Of a DNA stretch of 64,000 nt, positions 15,307-23,821 are shown piece by piece. Source of the stretch: Mycolicibacterium austroafricanum (GTDB lineage: Bacteria; Actinomycetota; Actinomycetes; Mycobacteriales; Mycobacteriaceae); NCBI RefSeq assembly GCF_902705885.1, contig NZ_CACSIP010000016.1:1-64000 (forward strand). The letters are read 5' to 3'. The notes below the pieces were generated by a model that saw only the letters and a program-made list of their open reading frames with translations, did not search any database and was not told the origin of the DNA. A program made the position numbers and the translations under genes. Every line of letters starts with the position of its first letter. Positions within the stretch are counted from its first letter, which is position 1.

Positions 15307-17763
15307 CTAGCGGGCGGGCGTCGTGCCGATGACCCCGACAGCCTCGAGTCGGTTGATCTCGTTCTCGCTCAGGCCCAGTTCGGTCAGCACCTGGTGGTTG
15401 TGCTCGCCGAGCAGCGGGGCAGGTGTGCGGTGCACGCGGTCGGGTCCGCGGGAGAACCGGAACGGCATGGTGCTGTGCCGGGTGGCGGGATTGACCGGAT
15501 GATCGACCTGCTCGAAGAAACCGCGGGACGCCAGCTGCTCGATCTCGGTCTGCCGGTGAGGTTGCAGCACCTTGGCCACCGGGACACCGTGAGCCCACAG
15601 GGTCGCCACGACGTCGTCACCGGTGCGGGTCTCGCACCACCGGGTGAGGTGGCGGTCGATCAGATCGTGGTGGGCGTGCCGTCCGGATGCGGTCGCGAGC
15701 TCGTCGGACTTCGCCCAATCGGGGCAGCCGAGCGCCTCGCGCAGGCCAACCCATTGCGTGTCATCAGCCACGGCCACCGCCACCCAGCTGTCCGCCCGCC
15801 CGAACTCGTCGATGTCGGTTGTGCGGTAGAGGTTCTGCGGCGCCGCGGTGGGTCCGCGATTCCCGCAGCGTTGCAGCAGTGCACCGTATGCGGAGTGCTC
15901 GATCACCTGTTCGGCGGCGACGTTGAGGGCGGCGTCGACCATCGCGGCTTCCACCATCGACCCCTCGCCGGTGCGGCGGCGGTGCTCGAGGGCCAGCAGC
16001 ACCGCATTGAACGCGTGGATGCCTGCGTTGGGATCCCCGACCGAATAGGGCTCGAACGGGTTGAGATCGGGATAGCCGGTCAGCCAACTGATTCCGGCGG
16101 CGGCCTCGATCACATAGGCGAACGCCGGGTTGTCCCGCCACGGCCCGTCGAGGCCGAAGCCGGGCATCCGCACCATGACCACGTCGGGCCGGATCGCCTT
16201 GACCGCGTCGTAGGTCAGGCCCATGCTCTCCAGCACCCGCGGGGTGAAGTTCTCGACGACGACGTCCGCGGTGGTGATCAACCGGCCCAGAATGTCGCGA
16301 CCGGCAGCGCTCTGCAGGTCCAGCGTCACGCCGCGCTTGTCGGTGTTGAGCCCGGAGAAGATCGGCGATTTCTCCCACCACTGCTCTTCGGTGACGGGGA
16401 TGCCGGCGATCAGGCGGGTGCCGTCCGGGTGGCGCGTCGACTCGACGTGGATGACGTCGGCCCCGAGCATGGCCAACAGGTGGGTGCAGCTGGGTCCCGC
16501 CCAGAACGTGGTCATGTCGATGACCCGCACGCCCTCGAGCGGTAAGCCTTCCCGCCGCGGAATTGGGGGCACCTCCCGCCGCGAAATATCATTCCGGGCT
16601 GTTGGCCGGCCCGAATCGCGACCCGGAATGATATTTCGCGGGCGGTTACGGTAATGCTCGGTGTGCTCGCCGCGGCGCGGCGCAGGTTCCGGCGGCCGCA
16701 GGGTCGCGGGCGACATCCGGTACGGGGGGCCGGGTTGGGTGAACCCGTCACGCGGATTGGGGATGAACGAGCGCCGCGCCACGAAGTGGTCGAGCGAGTC
16801 GACGTTGGCGCCGTTGGCGACCGGGGCATTGGGAATCCGGAACGCGGTCGCGAGGTCTCTGATCTCGTCGACGGTCTGATCGGCCACCCATGCGTAGAGA
16901 TCCTCGGCCTTCTCGTTGGCCTGCTCGGTGATCGACAGCGGCGAGTCCTCGTCGATCCACTCCTGGTGTCCGGTCATCGCGCACAGGTCGAACCACTGTT
17001 GGGCGGTGCCGCACCCGATGTCGACCAGCCCGTCCTTCGCACGGGCGATGCCCGGCACGGTCAGCCGGCGCGCGTCGCGCCACGGCCTGCCCAGCATCTC
17101 GTGATAGCTCACCGGGTAGTACGTGAGCCCCAGTATCGACGTCTCCAGCATCGACAGGTCCACCAGTTCGGCGCCACCCCGCATCCGCGATGCCAGCGTG
17201 GCTGCACTGGCGTAGGCACCTGCCAGGTACTCCCCGACCCGGCCGCCGACGTACACCGGCGCCCGGTCCGGGGCACCGCGGCCGAGCCCGACGATGCCGC
17301 CCGACCACGCCTGCAGCGTGAACTCCGTTGCGGGACGGTCACACCACGGGCCGTCGAGGCCGAACGCGGTGATCGCGGTGACCGTCAGGTGCGGGTGGTT
17401 GCGGTGGATCGCCTGCGGACCGAAGCCGGGGTCCTCGGCCAGCGCCGAACCCCGCGACCAGACCACGGCATCCGCGTCGGCGAGCAGCGCGTTGACGAAC
17501 TCGCCGTCCGACCGCGGATCCACCACCACACTGCGTATGGAGCACGCCAGGTAACTGAACAGCGCGCCATCGGTGCCGTCGGCGATCTGCGCCCCCGAGG
17601 CGGACCAGTGACGTAACGGATCACCCTCTGCCGGTTCGACCTTGATGACCTCGGCACCGCCGTCGGCGAGCAATTTGGTGCAGTAGGCACCGGCGATGTC
17701 ACTGGAGAGGTCGACGACGACGTAACCGGAGATCGGTGGTGGCGGCGGGGACAGCTCGGACAT
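15307..17763 (-). CDS. Double-domain family III (CaiB/BaiF) CoA-transferase with a palindromic insertion in the linker
   Basis: 818 aa, two CaiB domains in one chain (about residues 10-365 and 408-810) where most family members are single-domain dimers. The Asp that forms the aspartyl-CoA intermediate is replaced in both halves: E147 (RPATEFTLQAWSG) and A549 (NPAFAYVIEAAAG), whereas the CoA-transferase at 44727 keeps it (DPAFDYVIQAATG). The linker, residues about 373-397, is encoded by a 70-bp inverted repeat also found between genes at 40048-40110. It precedes an SDR and follows an enoyl-CoA hydratase with a 7-nt gap. Confidence 0.88.
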   Translation of the reverse strand: MSELSPPPPPISGYVVVDLSSDIAGAYCTKLLADGGAEVIKVEPAEGDPLRHWSASGAQIADGTDGALFSYLACSIRSVVVDPRSDGEFVNALLADADAVVWSRGSALAEDPGFGPQAIHRNHPHLTVTAITAFGLDGPWCDRPATEFTLQAWSGGIVGLGRGAPDRAPVYVGGRVGEYLAGAYASAATLASRMRGGAELVDLSMLETSILGLTYYPVSYHEMLGRPWRDARRLTVPGIARAKDGLVDIGCGTAQQWFDLCAMTGHQEWIDEDSPLSITEQANEKAEDLYAWVADQTVDEIRDLATAFRIPNAPVANGANVDSLDHFVARRSFIPNPRDGFTQPGPPYRMSPATLRPPEPAPRRGEHTEHYRNRPRNIIPGRDSGRPTARNDISRREVPPIPRREGLPLEGVRVIDMTTFWAGPSCTHLLAMLGADVIHVESTRHPDGTRLIAGIPVTEEQWWEKSPIFSGLNTDKRGVTLDLQSAAGRDILGRLITTADVVVENFTPRVLESMGLTYDAVKAIRPDVVMVRMPGFGLDGPWRDNPAFAYVIEAAAGISWLTGYPDLNPFEPYSVGDPNAGIHAFNAVLLALEHRRRTGEGSMVEAAMVDAALNVAAEQVIEHSAYGALLQRCGNRGPTAAPQNLYRTTDIDEFGRADSWVAVAVADDTQWVGLREALGCPDWAKSDELATASGRHAHHDLIDRHLTRWCETRTGDDVVATLWAHGVPVAKVLQPHRQTEIEQLASRGFFEQVDHPVNPATRHSTMPFRFSRGPDRVHRTPAPLLGEHNHQVLTELGLSENEINRLEAVGVIGTTPAR
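16575..16645. repeat. Palindromic element, copy 1, inserted in frame in the CoA-transferase gene
   Basis: The arms GCGAAATATCATTCCGGG (16581-16598) and CCCGGAATGATATTTCGC (16622-16639) are perfect 18-bp reverse complements, extended by CCGCC-rich flanks, around a 23-nt loop. Translated on the minus strand it adds a linker containing PRNIIPGRD and ARNDISR without breaking the frame. A 10-bp direct repeat, TCCCGCCGCG, occurs at 16550-16559 and 16574-16583, 24 bp apart. Confidence 0.75.
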
Positions 17764-17770
17764 CGCCGCT

Positions 17771-18754
17771 CTAGTCCTCCTTCGCCCGGTTGCGCTTGCT
17801 CAGCCGGAACTCCGGGGGGAACTTGCTGTCGTTGTCGTTGACGGCGGCGGACAATCCGGAATCGATCGACTCGAACATGTCGAGGTCGTCGTCACTGTCG
17901 TTGGCGACGCCGTTGCCCATCGATTCGAAGAACGCGCTCAGCAGGCTGCCCATGTACTCGCCCTGCTGCTGCTTGAAGATCTCGAAGAACATCTTCTGCT
18001 GGAACACGGTGTCCACCGGCCGGTTCCGCGCACACGCCAGGGCGTATTTCTGGGTCTCGGCCTCGAGCTGGTCGCGCGTCACCACCTTGTTGAGAAAGTT
18101 GCAGTCGTACATCTCGGCCGCGGTGAACGGACGCCCGGTGAAGACCATCTCCTGGAACTTGCGCAACCCCATCATCTGCACCCAGGTCCACATCCGTGGA
18201 CCCCAGCCGTGATAGCGGAACGACGGGTGACCGAACAGCGCGTCATCGGAGGAGATCACCAGATCGGCGTCGGCGCACTGATAGAAGTGCCAGCCGTAGC
18301 AGTAGCCTTTGGCCTCGACGATGCTGATCTTCTTGAAATCCTGCAGCGCGCGGTTGCCGGCCTGCGAGTTGGCGTACCAGGCGCTGATGGTGGCTCCGTT
18401 GCGGAACGTTCCCTTGGGCGGGTACGTCACCTCTCCCACCCCGTCATCCTCGAGCCGGAGTTCGGCCAACCGGGCGGCCGGATTGTCATTGCCCTCCATG
18501 AACTCCGGGAGATCGGCGCCGCTGCCGAGGTTGTCCCCGACGCCGCGGATGATCACGACCTTGACGTCGTTGTCGGTGTTGGCCGCCCGCAGCACATCGG
18601 CGTAGCGCAACCGCGCCAGCGAGGTCGGCGCGTTGAGGAACTCCGGACGGTTGAACGTGATCGTCGCGATCTTGGTCTTCGGGTCCTTGTCGTAGAGGAT
18701 GATCTCCTCAGGGCCGGGCCGCTCTGCGCCGGGGGGCTGTAGCCGCTCAGCCAT
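17771..18754 (-). CDS. Enoyl-CoA hydratase/isomerase (crotonase) superfamily, long form
   Basis: 327 aa, longer than the usual 250-270 aa because of a central insertion (about residues 85-125) and an extra C-terminal region with acidic SDDDLDMFE. Crotonase features include ATITFNRPEFLNAP, the first oxyanion segment GVGDNLGSGADL, and the second region EAKGYCYGWHFYQCADADLV, where the usual GGG is replaced by YGW. The substrate is likely non-standard. It overlaps the upstream M24 gene by 8 nt and precedes the double-domain CoA-transferase. Confidence 0.85.
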   Translation of the reverse strand: MAERLQPPGAERPGPEEIILYDKDPKTKIATITFNRPEFLNAPTSLARLRYADVLRAANTDNDVKVVIIRGVGDNLGSGADLPEFMEGNDNPAARLAELRLEDDGVGEVTYPPKGTFRNGATISAWYANSQAGNRALQDFKKISIVEAKGYCYGWHFYQCADADLVISSDDALFGHPSFRYHGWGPRMWTWVQMMGLRKFQEMVFTGRPFTAAEMYDCNFLNKVVTRDQLEAETQKYALACARNRPVDTVFQQKMFFEIFKQQQGEYMGSLLSAFFESMGNGVANDSDDDLDMFESIDSGLSAAVNDNDSKFPPEFRLSKRNRAKED

Positions 18755-19880
18755 GGACGGACTCCCCGTAAGCGGGAGCGGTAGAGAGGATTTCGGCGCC
18801 GTCGGCGGTGATCAAGACCGCATCGCGGGTGAACACCGCGCCGACGCCCCGTTCCCATACGTACGCGGTCACTGCAAGCACCATGCCCTCCTCGAGAATG
18901 TCGGCTTCCGCGGTGGCCCGCAGAGCCGGTGACACCACCGGAGGGTCGAAACCCAGTCCGAGGCCGTGCGCCACCGGCATCGCAGGCAGAGGCTCTCCGG
19001 ACTGCTGGTAGGCGTCCAGCAACCCGCTTGTGGCCCTGCCAGGCCGGCAGGCCTCGACCAACCTGTCCCACAGTTCGTCTCGGCGCCGGCACAGCCCGCG
19101 CACGGCGTCGGTCGGTTCACCGACACAGAGCGTGCGGGCCACCTCGGCGACATATCCGTCGGCCAGCACCCCGGCCGACAACGCCACCAGGTCACCGTCG
19201 CGCACCACACCGTCACCGTCGGCGCGGCGCCACGGATGCTCCTTCGACGTCACCCACGCCGCATCCTGAGTGGCCGGAGTACTCACCCCACCGGCGGCTT
19301 CGGCCTCCAGCACGGCACCGGAGAGCGCCTGCTCCGTGGTGCCCGGCCCCAGGGCGCCGGCACCCGCGGCGAGGCCCTTCTCGGCAACCACCAGCGCGCG
19401 ACGCAACGCCTGCACTTCCTCGGGCGTCTTGATCCGGCGCGCAGCAGCCATGGCCGGCTCGGCGTCGATCAGCTCCGCGTTCGGGAAGGCCATCGGCAGC
19501 AGCTTGGCGAACATCGGTGTCAGCGCATCGGTTCCGACCCGGCGCATGCTGTCGGCGCCCTTGATGTTCTGCAGGATGCCGACCAATGTCATCGGGTTCC
19601 ACGCGAACCCGTACAGATTCTCGTGCGGGATCTCCTCGGGGATGCCCTCGTCCCACGTGCTGTTGAGGTGTATCTCACCGGTGGCGCGCACGAACTCGCA
19701 GATCGGCCCGAACGGTCGGGTGCCCACCACCCACAGCTGCGGGGCACCGGAGATGTAGCGGACGTTGGCTTGCCTGCCGAGGACCAGCATGTCGAGGTCG
19801 TGGACCTCCATCTGGGCGAGAGCACGCTCGCGGCGGCTGAAGCGCAGCGCGCGGCCGTCGGCCTCGATCTCAGTTCCCAC
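18747..19880 (-). CDS. M24 (pita-bread) family protein lacking metal ligands: probable pseudoenzyme or creatinase-like hydrolase
   Basis: 377 aa. It has an N-terminal creatinase/prolidase domain and a C-terminal M24 fold. Against the usual Asp-Asp-His-Glu-Glu metal set, only the His (AHGLGLG) remains: the first Asp is Ser (VALSAG), the second is Glu (YVAEVART), the first Glu is Thr (LAVTAYVW) and the second is Arg (FTRDAV). Creatinase is a known metal-free member of this fold. It lies downstream of, and overlaps by 11 nt, a paralogue (19870-21153) that keeps all five ligands, so a heterodimer is possible. Confidence 0.85.
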   Translation of the reverse strand: MGTEIEADGRALRFSRRERALAQMEVHDLDMLVLGRQANVRYISGAPQLWVVGTRPFGPICEFVRATGEIHLNSTWDEGIPEEIPHENLYGFAWNPMTLVGILQNIKGADSMRRVGTDALTPMFAKLLPMAFPNAELIDAEPAMAAARRIKTPEEVQALRRALVVAEKGLAAGAGALGPGTTEQALSGAVLEAEAAGGVSTPATQDAAWVTSKEHPWRRADGDGVVRDGDLVALSAGVLADGYVAEVARTLCVGEPTDAVRGLCRRRDELWDRLVEACRPGRATSGLLDAYQQSGEPLPAMPVAHGLGLGFDPPVVSPALRATAEADILEEGMVLAVTAYVWERGVGAVFTRDAVLITADGAEILSTAPAYGESVHG

Positions 19881-21153
19881 GGGACACCTCGTACGGGTCG
19901 TAGGGATAGTCGGTCAGCGGCATCCAGCCGTCCTCGGTGACCACCACGATCTCCTCGCCGCGATAGCCACCGGTGCCGTCCTCCCAGACCAGCGGTTCGA
20001 GCACCAGCAGCATGCCGGAGGGGAAGACGAAGCCGTCGTCCCAGTCCTGCCCGAGGTCGGTTCCGATCATCGGCATCTCGGCCGCGCTGGTCCCGATGCC
20101 GTGGCCCAAATAGAAGTGCGGCAGCCACGGCTTCTCACCGCCGGCGGCCGTGGTCGCCGCGCGCCCGAGATCGCCGCACGTCGCACCGGCTTTGGTCACC
20201 GCGAGCACTGCGTCGACGATCTCGCTCCACCTGTTGAACTGGTTCTGCTGAGCCGGCGTCGGATCTTGACCGACGATCCAGGTGCGCCCGTGATCGGAGC
20301 AGTAGCCGTGATAGGCGATGGACACATCGGTCCACAGCACGTCACCCTGCTGGATCTCACGCTCGGTGGTCAGCAGGGGCAGCGCCAGATCGCCGGTGGT
20401 GGTCCAAGTTCCCTCCGCCCTCGACGAGGGCATGACCTGCCAGATCGAGTCGAACATGTTGGTGGTGGCGCCGAGTTCGAAAGTACGCCGAACGAATTCG
20501 GCCGACAGGCCGATCTGGCGTTCACCGGGTGCCAGTGACTTCTGAATCTCGCCGACAGCCTGCTCGGTGATCTGACACGCTCGCCGGACGCACGCGATCT
20601 GGTCGACGGTCTTGACCAGCTTCGCCGCGCCGACCACCGGGGCGGCATCCACCGGCGCGCTGGAGAACAGCGCCCCGCCCGCCCGCCGCATCGCCCCGGT
20701 CAACTCGTCGGTCGCGACTGTCGCGCCGGCCGGGATCAGGCGGGCCAGCACCTTCGCGAAATCGGCGACACCTTCGTCGAACTCCAGATAGACCGGCCCG
20801 TGCAGGTGATCATCGGGCAGATCCGACTCCATGGCCGCACCCTCGCGGAAGGGCAGGAACAGATGCGGGTGCTCGTCGCCGGCCAGCACGACTGCTACCG
20901 GTCGCTCGACATGTGACAACCCTGCGTCTGCCAGCGGCCAGCTGATACCCGTGGCGTACATGACGTTGCCGTTACCCAACAGCACCAGCGCATCCACACC
21001 TTGGTCGGCCATGGCGGCCTGCAGGCGCACACCGACTTCCCTTCGCAACCGGGCGAAGTCGGGCTCCCGGGGGATGTCCAGCCACGTGTACCCGGTCCGG
21101 GCGATCCGGGTGACGCCGGATCGAGCGGTCGTCGTCACCGTTGTGCTCGTCAC
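19870..21153 (-). CDS. M24 family metallopeptidase (Xaa-Pro aminopeptidase-like), intact metal site
   Basis: 427 aa from GTG 21153, whose GTGA overlaps the stop of the upstream amidohydrolase by 4 nt. All metal ligands are visible: Asp in WTDVSIAYHGY, Asp in CSDHGRTW, His in YLGHGIGTS, Glu in VLEPLVWED and Glu in YRGEEIVVV. The family cleaves Xaa-Pro bonds or hydrolyses C-N bonds. In a catabolic operon it may hydrolyse an amide or conjugate rather than a peptide. It is followed directly by a metal-less paralogue. Confidence 0.88.
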   Translation of the reverse strand: MTSTTVTTTARSGVTRIARTGYTWLDIPREPDFARLRREVGVRLQAAMADQGVDALVLLGNGNVMYATGISWPLADAGLSHVERPVAVVLAGDEHPHLFLPFREGAAMESDLPDDHLHGPVYLEFDEGVADFAKVLARLIPAGATVATDELTGAMRRAGGALFSSAPVDAAPVVGAAKLVKTVDQIACVRRACQITEQAVGEIQKSLAPGERQIGLSAEFVRRTFELGATTNMFDSIWQVMPSSRAEGTWTTTGDLALPLLTTEREIQQGDVLWTDVSIAYHGYCSDHGRTWIVGQDPTPAQQNQFNRWSEIVDAVLAVTKAGATCGDLGRAATTAAGGEKPWLPHFYLGHGIGTSAAEMPMIGTDLGQDWDDGFVFPSGMLLVLEPLVWEDGTGGYRGEEIVVVTEDGWMPLTDYPYDPYEVSRGN

Positions 21154-22328
21154 GAAAGCCCCAGGAAATTCTGCACGTTGGTGCTGACGATCTTCACCGC
21201 ATTGTCGGTTCCGACCGCGTCGACGACAGTCGCGAGCGACTTCTCCGAGTATCCGAACGTGCTCTCGTTGTGCGGATAGTCCGAGGACCACATCACGTTG
21301 TCGACGCCGATGCGGTCGATCAGCTGCAGGCCCAACGGGTCGACCATGAACGAGGCACTCATGTGGGTGTCCCAGTAGTGACGTACGTCGTGCTCGAGTT
21401 CGTGGTTGAACATGTGCCGGTAGGAGGCCAGCATGTGTTCGGCGTCCTGCAAAGCGGTGGGCACCCAGGCGATCCCGCCCTCGAACCAGCCGATCTTCAG
21501 CGACGGATGCCGGTCGAGGATGCCGGAGAACACGTACTTGGCGAACTGTTCGCGGAACGAGTCGACGTTGACCATCATGCCGACCACGACGCTGTTGTGC
21601 TGGCACGGCGTCTTGGGTGGGGTCTCGCCGATGTGGTGGCTGACCGGGAGGCCCGAGGCCTCGATCTCGTCCCAGACGGCGTCCATGTCGGTGCTGCCGT
21701 AGTCGTAGATGTTGCCCTCGTCATCCTTGCCGGGGTTCAGCGGCAGCAGGAACGTCTTGAGTCCCAGAGACTTCAGCTCCTCGAGGGTACTTCGAGTTCC
21801 CTTCGGATCCCACCAGTTGATCAACCCGACGCCGTGGAAGTGTCCATTCGAGCGCTCCTGCAGGTCGGCGATGTGCTCGTTGTAGATCCGGAAGACCCGC
21901 TCGCGCAGCGCCTTGTCCGGGTAGTGGAACAGTGCGAGCACCGCGTTGGGGAAGGCCAGCTCTTTGTCGATACCGTCCTCTTTGAGCTCCCGGATGCGAG
22001 CTTCGATGTTGTTCGTCGCGGCGCCGGCGAGGTCGTCGTACTGCATCAGCACGCGGCCGAAGTCACCGCCGGTCCAGGCCTTGCCCTTCATGCCGACCAT
22101 GTAGGCGCCGTCCTCGTACCAGATGCGCGGTGCGGCGCCCTTGAGCTCCTCGGGGAAACGGTCGTAGAAGATGTCCTCGGCGACCGAGATGTGGTTGTCG
22201 GCCGAGAAGATCTCGATGCCCTTGGGAAGCCCGGTGAGGCCGTCCGCTGATGCGTGCCCGTGGCGGTTCTTGGGTGCGCCCCACCCTTCGGGCGGATAGA
22301 GCGTCGACGTTGAGGTTGGGGTTGACAT
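21150..22328 (-). CDS. Amidohydrolase_2 family hydrolase/decarboxylase
   Basis: 392 aa, an intact TIM-barrel metal-dependent hydrolase. Family features: FSADNHISVAEDIFYDRFP near the N-terminus, SHHIGETPP, WFEGGIAWVPTALQDAEH, and the C-terminal VMWSSDYPHNESTFGYSEK with the catalytic Asp. It is the most diverged of the three such proteins here (also at 1-898 and 61352-62614). It is translationally coupled to the M24 genes downstream and lies 51 nt downstream of a P450 gene end. The substrate is unknown. Confidence 0.88.
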   Translation of the reverse strand: MSTPTSTSTLYPPEGWGAPKNRHGHASADGLTGLPKGIEIFSADNHISVAEDIFYDRFPEELKGAAPRIWYEDGAYMVGMKGKAWTGGDFGRVLMQYDDLAGAATNNIEARIRELKEDGIDKELAFPNAVLALFHYPDKALRERVFRIYNEHIADLQERSNGHFHGVGLINWWDPKGTRSTLEELKSLGLKTFLLPLNPGKDDEGNIYDYGSTDMDAVWDEIEASGLPVSHHIGETPPKTPCQHNSVVVGMMVNVDSFREQFAKYVFSGILDRHPSLKIGWFEGGIAWVPTALQDAEHMLASYRHMFNHELEHDVRHYWDTHMSASFMVDPLGLQLIDRIGVDNVMWSSDYPHNESTFGYSEKSLATVVDAVGTDNAVKIVSTNVQNFLGLS

Positions 22329-22379
22329 CTTTGGAACTCCAATCGGGCTGTGATGCGGGGCTGTGGATCTGGCGGTGTC

Positions 22380-23615
22380 CTACCAGGCCACCGGAAGTTC
22401 GTAGACGCCGTAGGCGAGCCGGTCGTGCTTGAACGGAACCTCGTCGAACGGGATCGCCAGGCGCATGCTGGGAATGCGGCGCAGCAGCGTGTGGAAGACG
22501 ATCTGCAGTTCGGCGCGGGCGAGCTGCTGGCCGACACATTGGTGGCGGCCGTAGCCGAAACCGAGTTGCTGGCCGGCGTCGCGGGTGAAGTCGAGCTTGT
22601 CGGGCTCGGGATAGGCGCTGGCGTCCCAGTTCGCGGGCGCGAGGTCGATGATGATGCCCTCGCCGGCGCGAATGGTCTGCCCCGCGATCTCGATGTCCTC
22701 GATCGCGACGCGTCGCTGACCGTTCTGGATGATCGACAGGTAGCGCATCAGTTCCTCGGCGGCGTTGGCGATGAACTTCGGGTCGTCGGAGTCCCGAAGC
22801 AGCGCAGCCTGTTCCGGGTTCTCCAGCAGGGCCAGCACGCCGATGCCGATCATGTTGGCGGTGGTCTCGTGGCCGGCGATCAGTAGTCCGGTGCCCAGCT
22901 GTGCGGCCTCCTTGACGCTGATTTCGCCCGCGGTCACGCGCTCGGCCAGGTCGGACACCGCATCCTCGGCGGGTTTGGCCATCTTCTCCTCGACGAGATT
23001 GATCAGGTACTGATGCAAGCTCATCGCGCCCTTCTGCATGGCGTCCGCAGCGGCGTAGCGGGCCAGACCGGCGTTGGCGTGCTCCTGGAAGAACTCGTGG
23101 TCCTCGTAGGGCACGCCGAGCATGTCGCTGATCACCTTGGTGGGTACCGGCAGCGCCAGCTTGGCGACGATATCGGTGGGCTGAGGACCGGCGAGGATCT
23201 CGTCGATGCACTCGTTGGTGACCTCCTGGATCACCGACCGCAGGCCTTCGACCCGCCGGAAGGTGAACGGTTTGGACAGCATCCGGCGGAAGCGGGTGTG
23301 TTCCTCGGCATCGGAGGTGAACACCGAACGCGGCCGCTTGTTGACCGTGGAGAGCATGTGCTCATTCCAGTGCGGAAATCCCTCACGCCGGTCGTCGACA
23401 CTGACCCGAGGGTCGGCGAACAACGTCCGTGCCGCCTCATGACCGGTGATCAGCCAGGGCGTGGTCCCGTTCCAGATCCGCACCCTCGACAGCGGCGCGG
23501 TCTGCCCCATCTCGAGCATCGCCTGCGGCGGCGCGAACGGGCAGCGAGCCTCCCGCTCCATCGGATACTCGGGGACGTCGGCCGAAACCTGTTCGGCGGC
23601 AAGGGTGTCTGACAT
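22380..23615 (-). CDS. Cytochrome P450
   Basis: 411 aa from ATG 23615. I-helix IAGHETTAN, K-helix EELMRYL, and haem-binding FGYGRHQCVG with axial Cys at about C360. The REARCPFAPP N-terminus and PSVRVRIWNG-type region (here LSRVRIWNGTTPWL) resemble CYP105-type P450s of actinobacteria. A 3Fe-4S ferredoxin gene ends 10 nt upstream, giving a dedicated electron donor, and a TetR gene precedes that. The three form a unit. Confidence 0.94.
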   Translation of the reverse strand: MSDTLAAEQVSADVPEYPMEREARCPFAPPQAMLEMGQTAPLSRVRIWNGTTPWLITGHEAARTLFADPRVSVDDRREGFPHWNEHMLSTVNKRPRSVFTSDAEEHTRFRRMLSKPFTFRRVEGLRSVIQEVTNECIDEILAGPQPTDIVAKLALPVPTKVISDMLGVPYEDHEFFQEHANAGLARYAAADAMQKGAMSLHQYLINLVEEKMAKPAEDAVSDLAERVTAGEISVKEAAQLGTGLLIAGHETTANMIGIGVLALLENPEQAALLRDSDDPKFIANAAEELMRYLSIIQNGQRRVAIEDIEIAGQTIRAGEGIIIDLAPANWDASAYPEPDKLDFTRDAGQQLGFGYGRHQCVGQQLARAELQIVFHTLLRRIPSMRLAIPFDEVPFKHDRLAYGVYELPVAW

Positions 23616-23625
23616 GGATTCTCCG

Positions 23626-23820
23626 TCATTCCTCGATGTGGATGGCCAGGGCGGGGCATGCAGCCGCGGCCTTTCGGGTCTCTTCGGCGTTCTCGGGTCC
23701 GGGCTCGGCGACCAGGAGTTCCACGACGCCGTCGTCGTCGCGTTGGTCGAAGACCTCGGCGGCGTTGAGCACGCACATCCCTGACGAGACGCACTTGTCC
23801 TGGTCGACGGTGACCAACAT
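23626..23820 (-). CDS. 3Fe-4S type ferredoxin, P450 partner
   Basis: 64 aa. The single-cluster pattern is C10-x5-C16 then C55-P; the fourth Cys of a 4Fe-4S site is missing, as usual for actinobacterial P450 ferredoxins. It is acidic and soluble. It lies directly between the TetR gene (1-nt gap) and the P450 (10-nt gap), so it very probably delivers electrons to the P450 at 22380. No ferredoxin reductase gene is in the window. Confidence 0.92.
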   Translation of the reverse strand: MLVTVDQDKCVSSGMCVLNAAEVFDQRDDDGVVELLVAEPGPENAEETRKAAAACPALAIHIEE

Positions 23821-23821
23821 G

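Noticed and set aside
14953..16545. 530-codon open frame on + across the SDR and CoA-transferase
   Set aside because: It crosses a real gene boundary on the other strand and has no recognisable protein features.
19870..21606. 578-aa M24 protein with a long N-terminal extension
   Set aside because: The extension is an out-of-frame reading of the upstream amidohydrolase; GTG 21153 with a GTGA overlap gives a normal-length protein.
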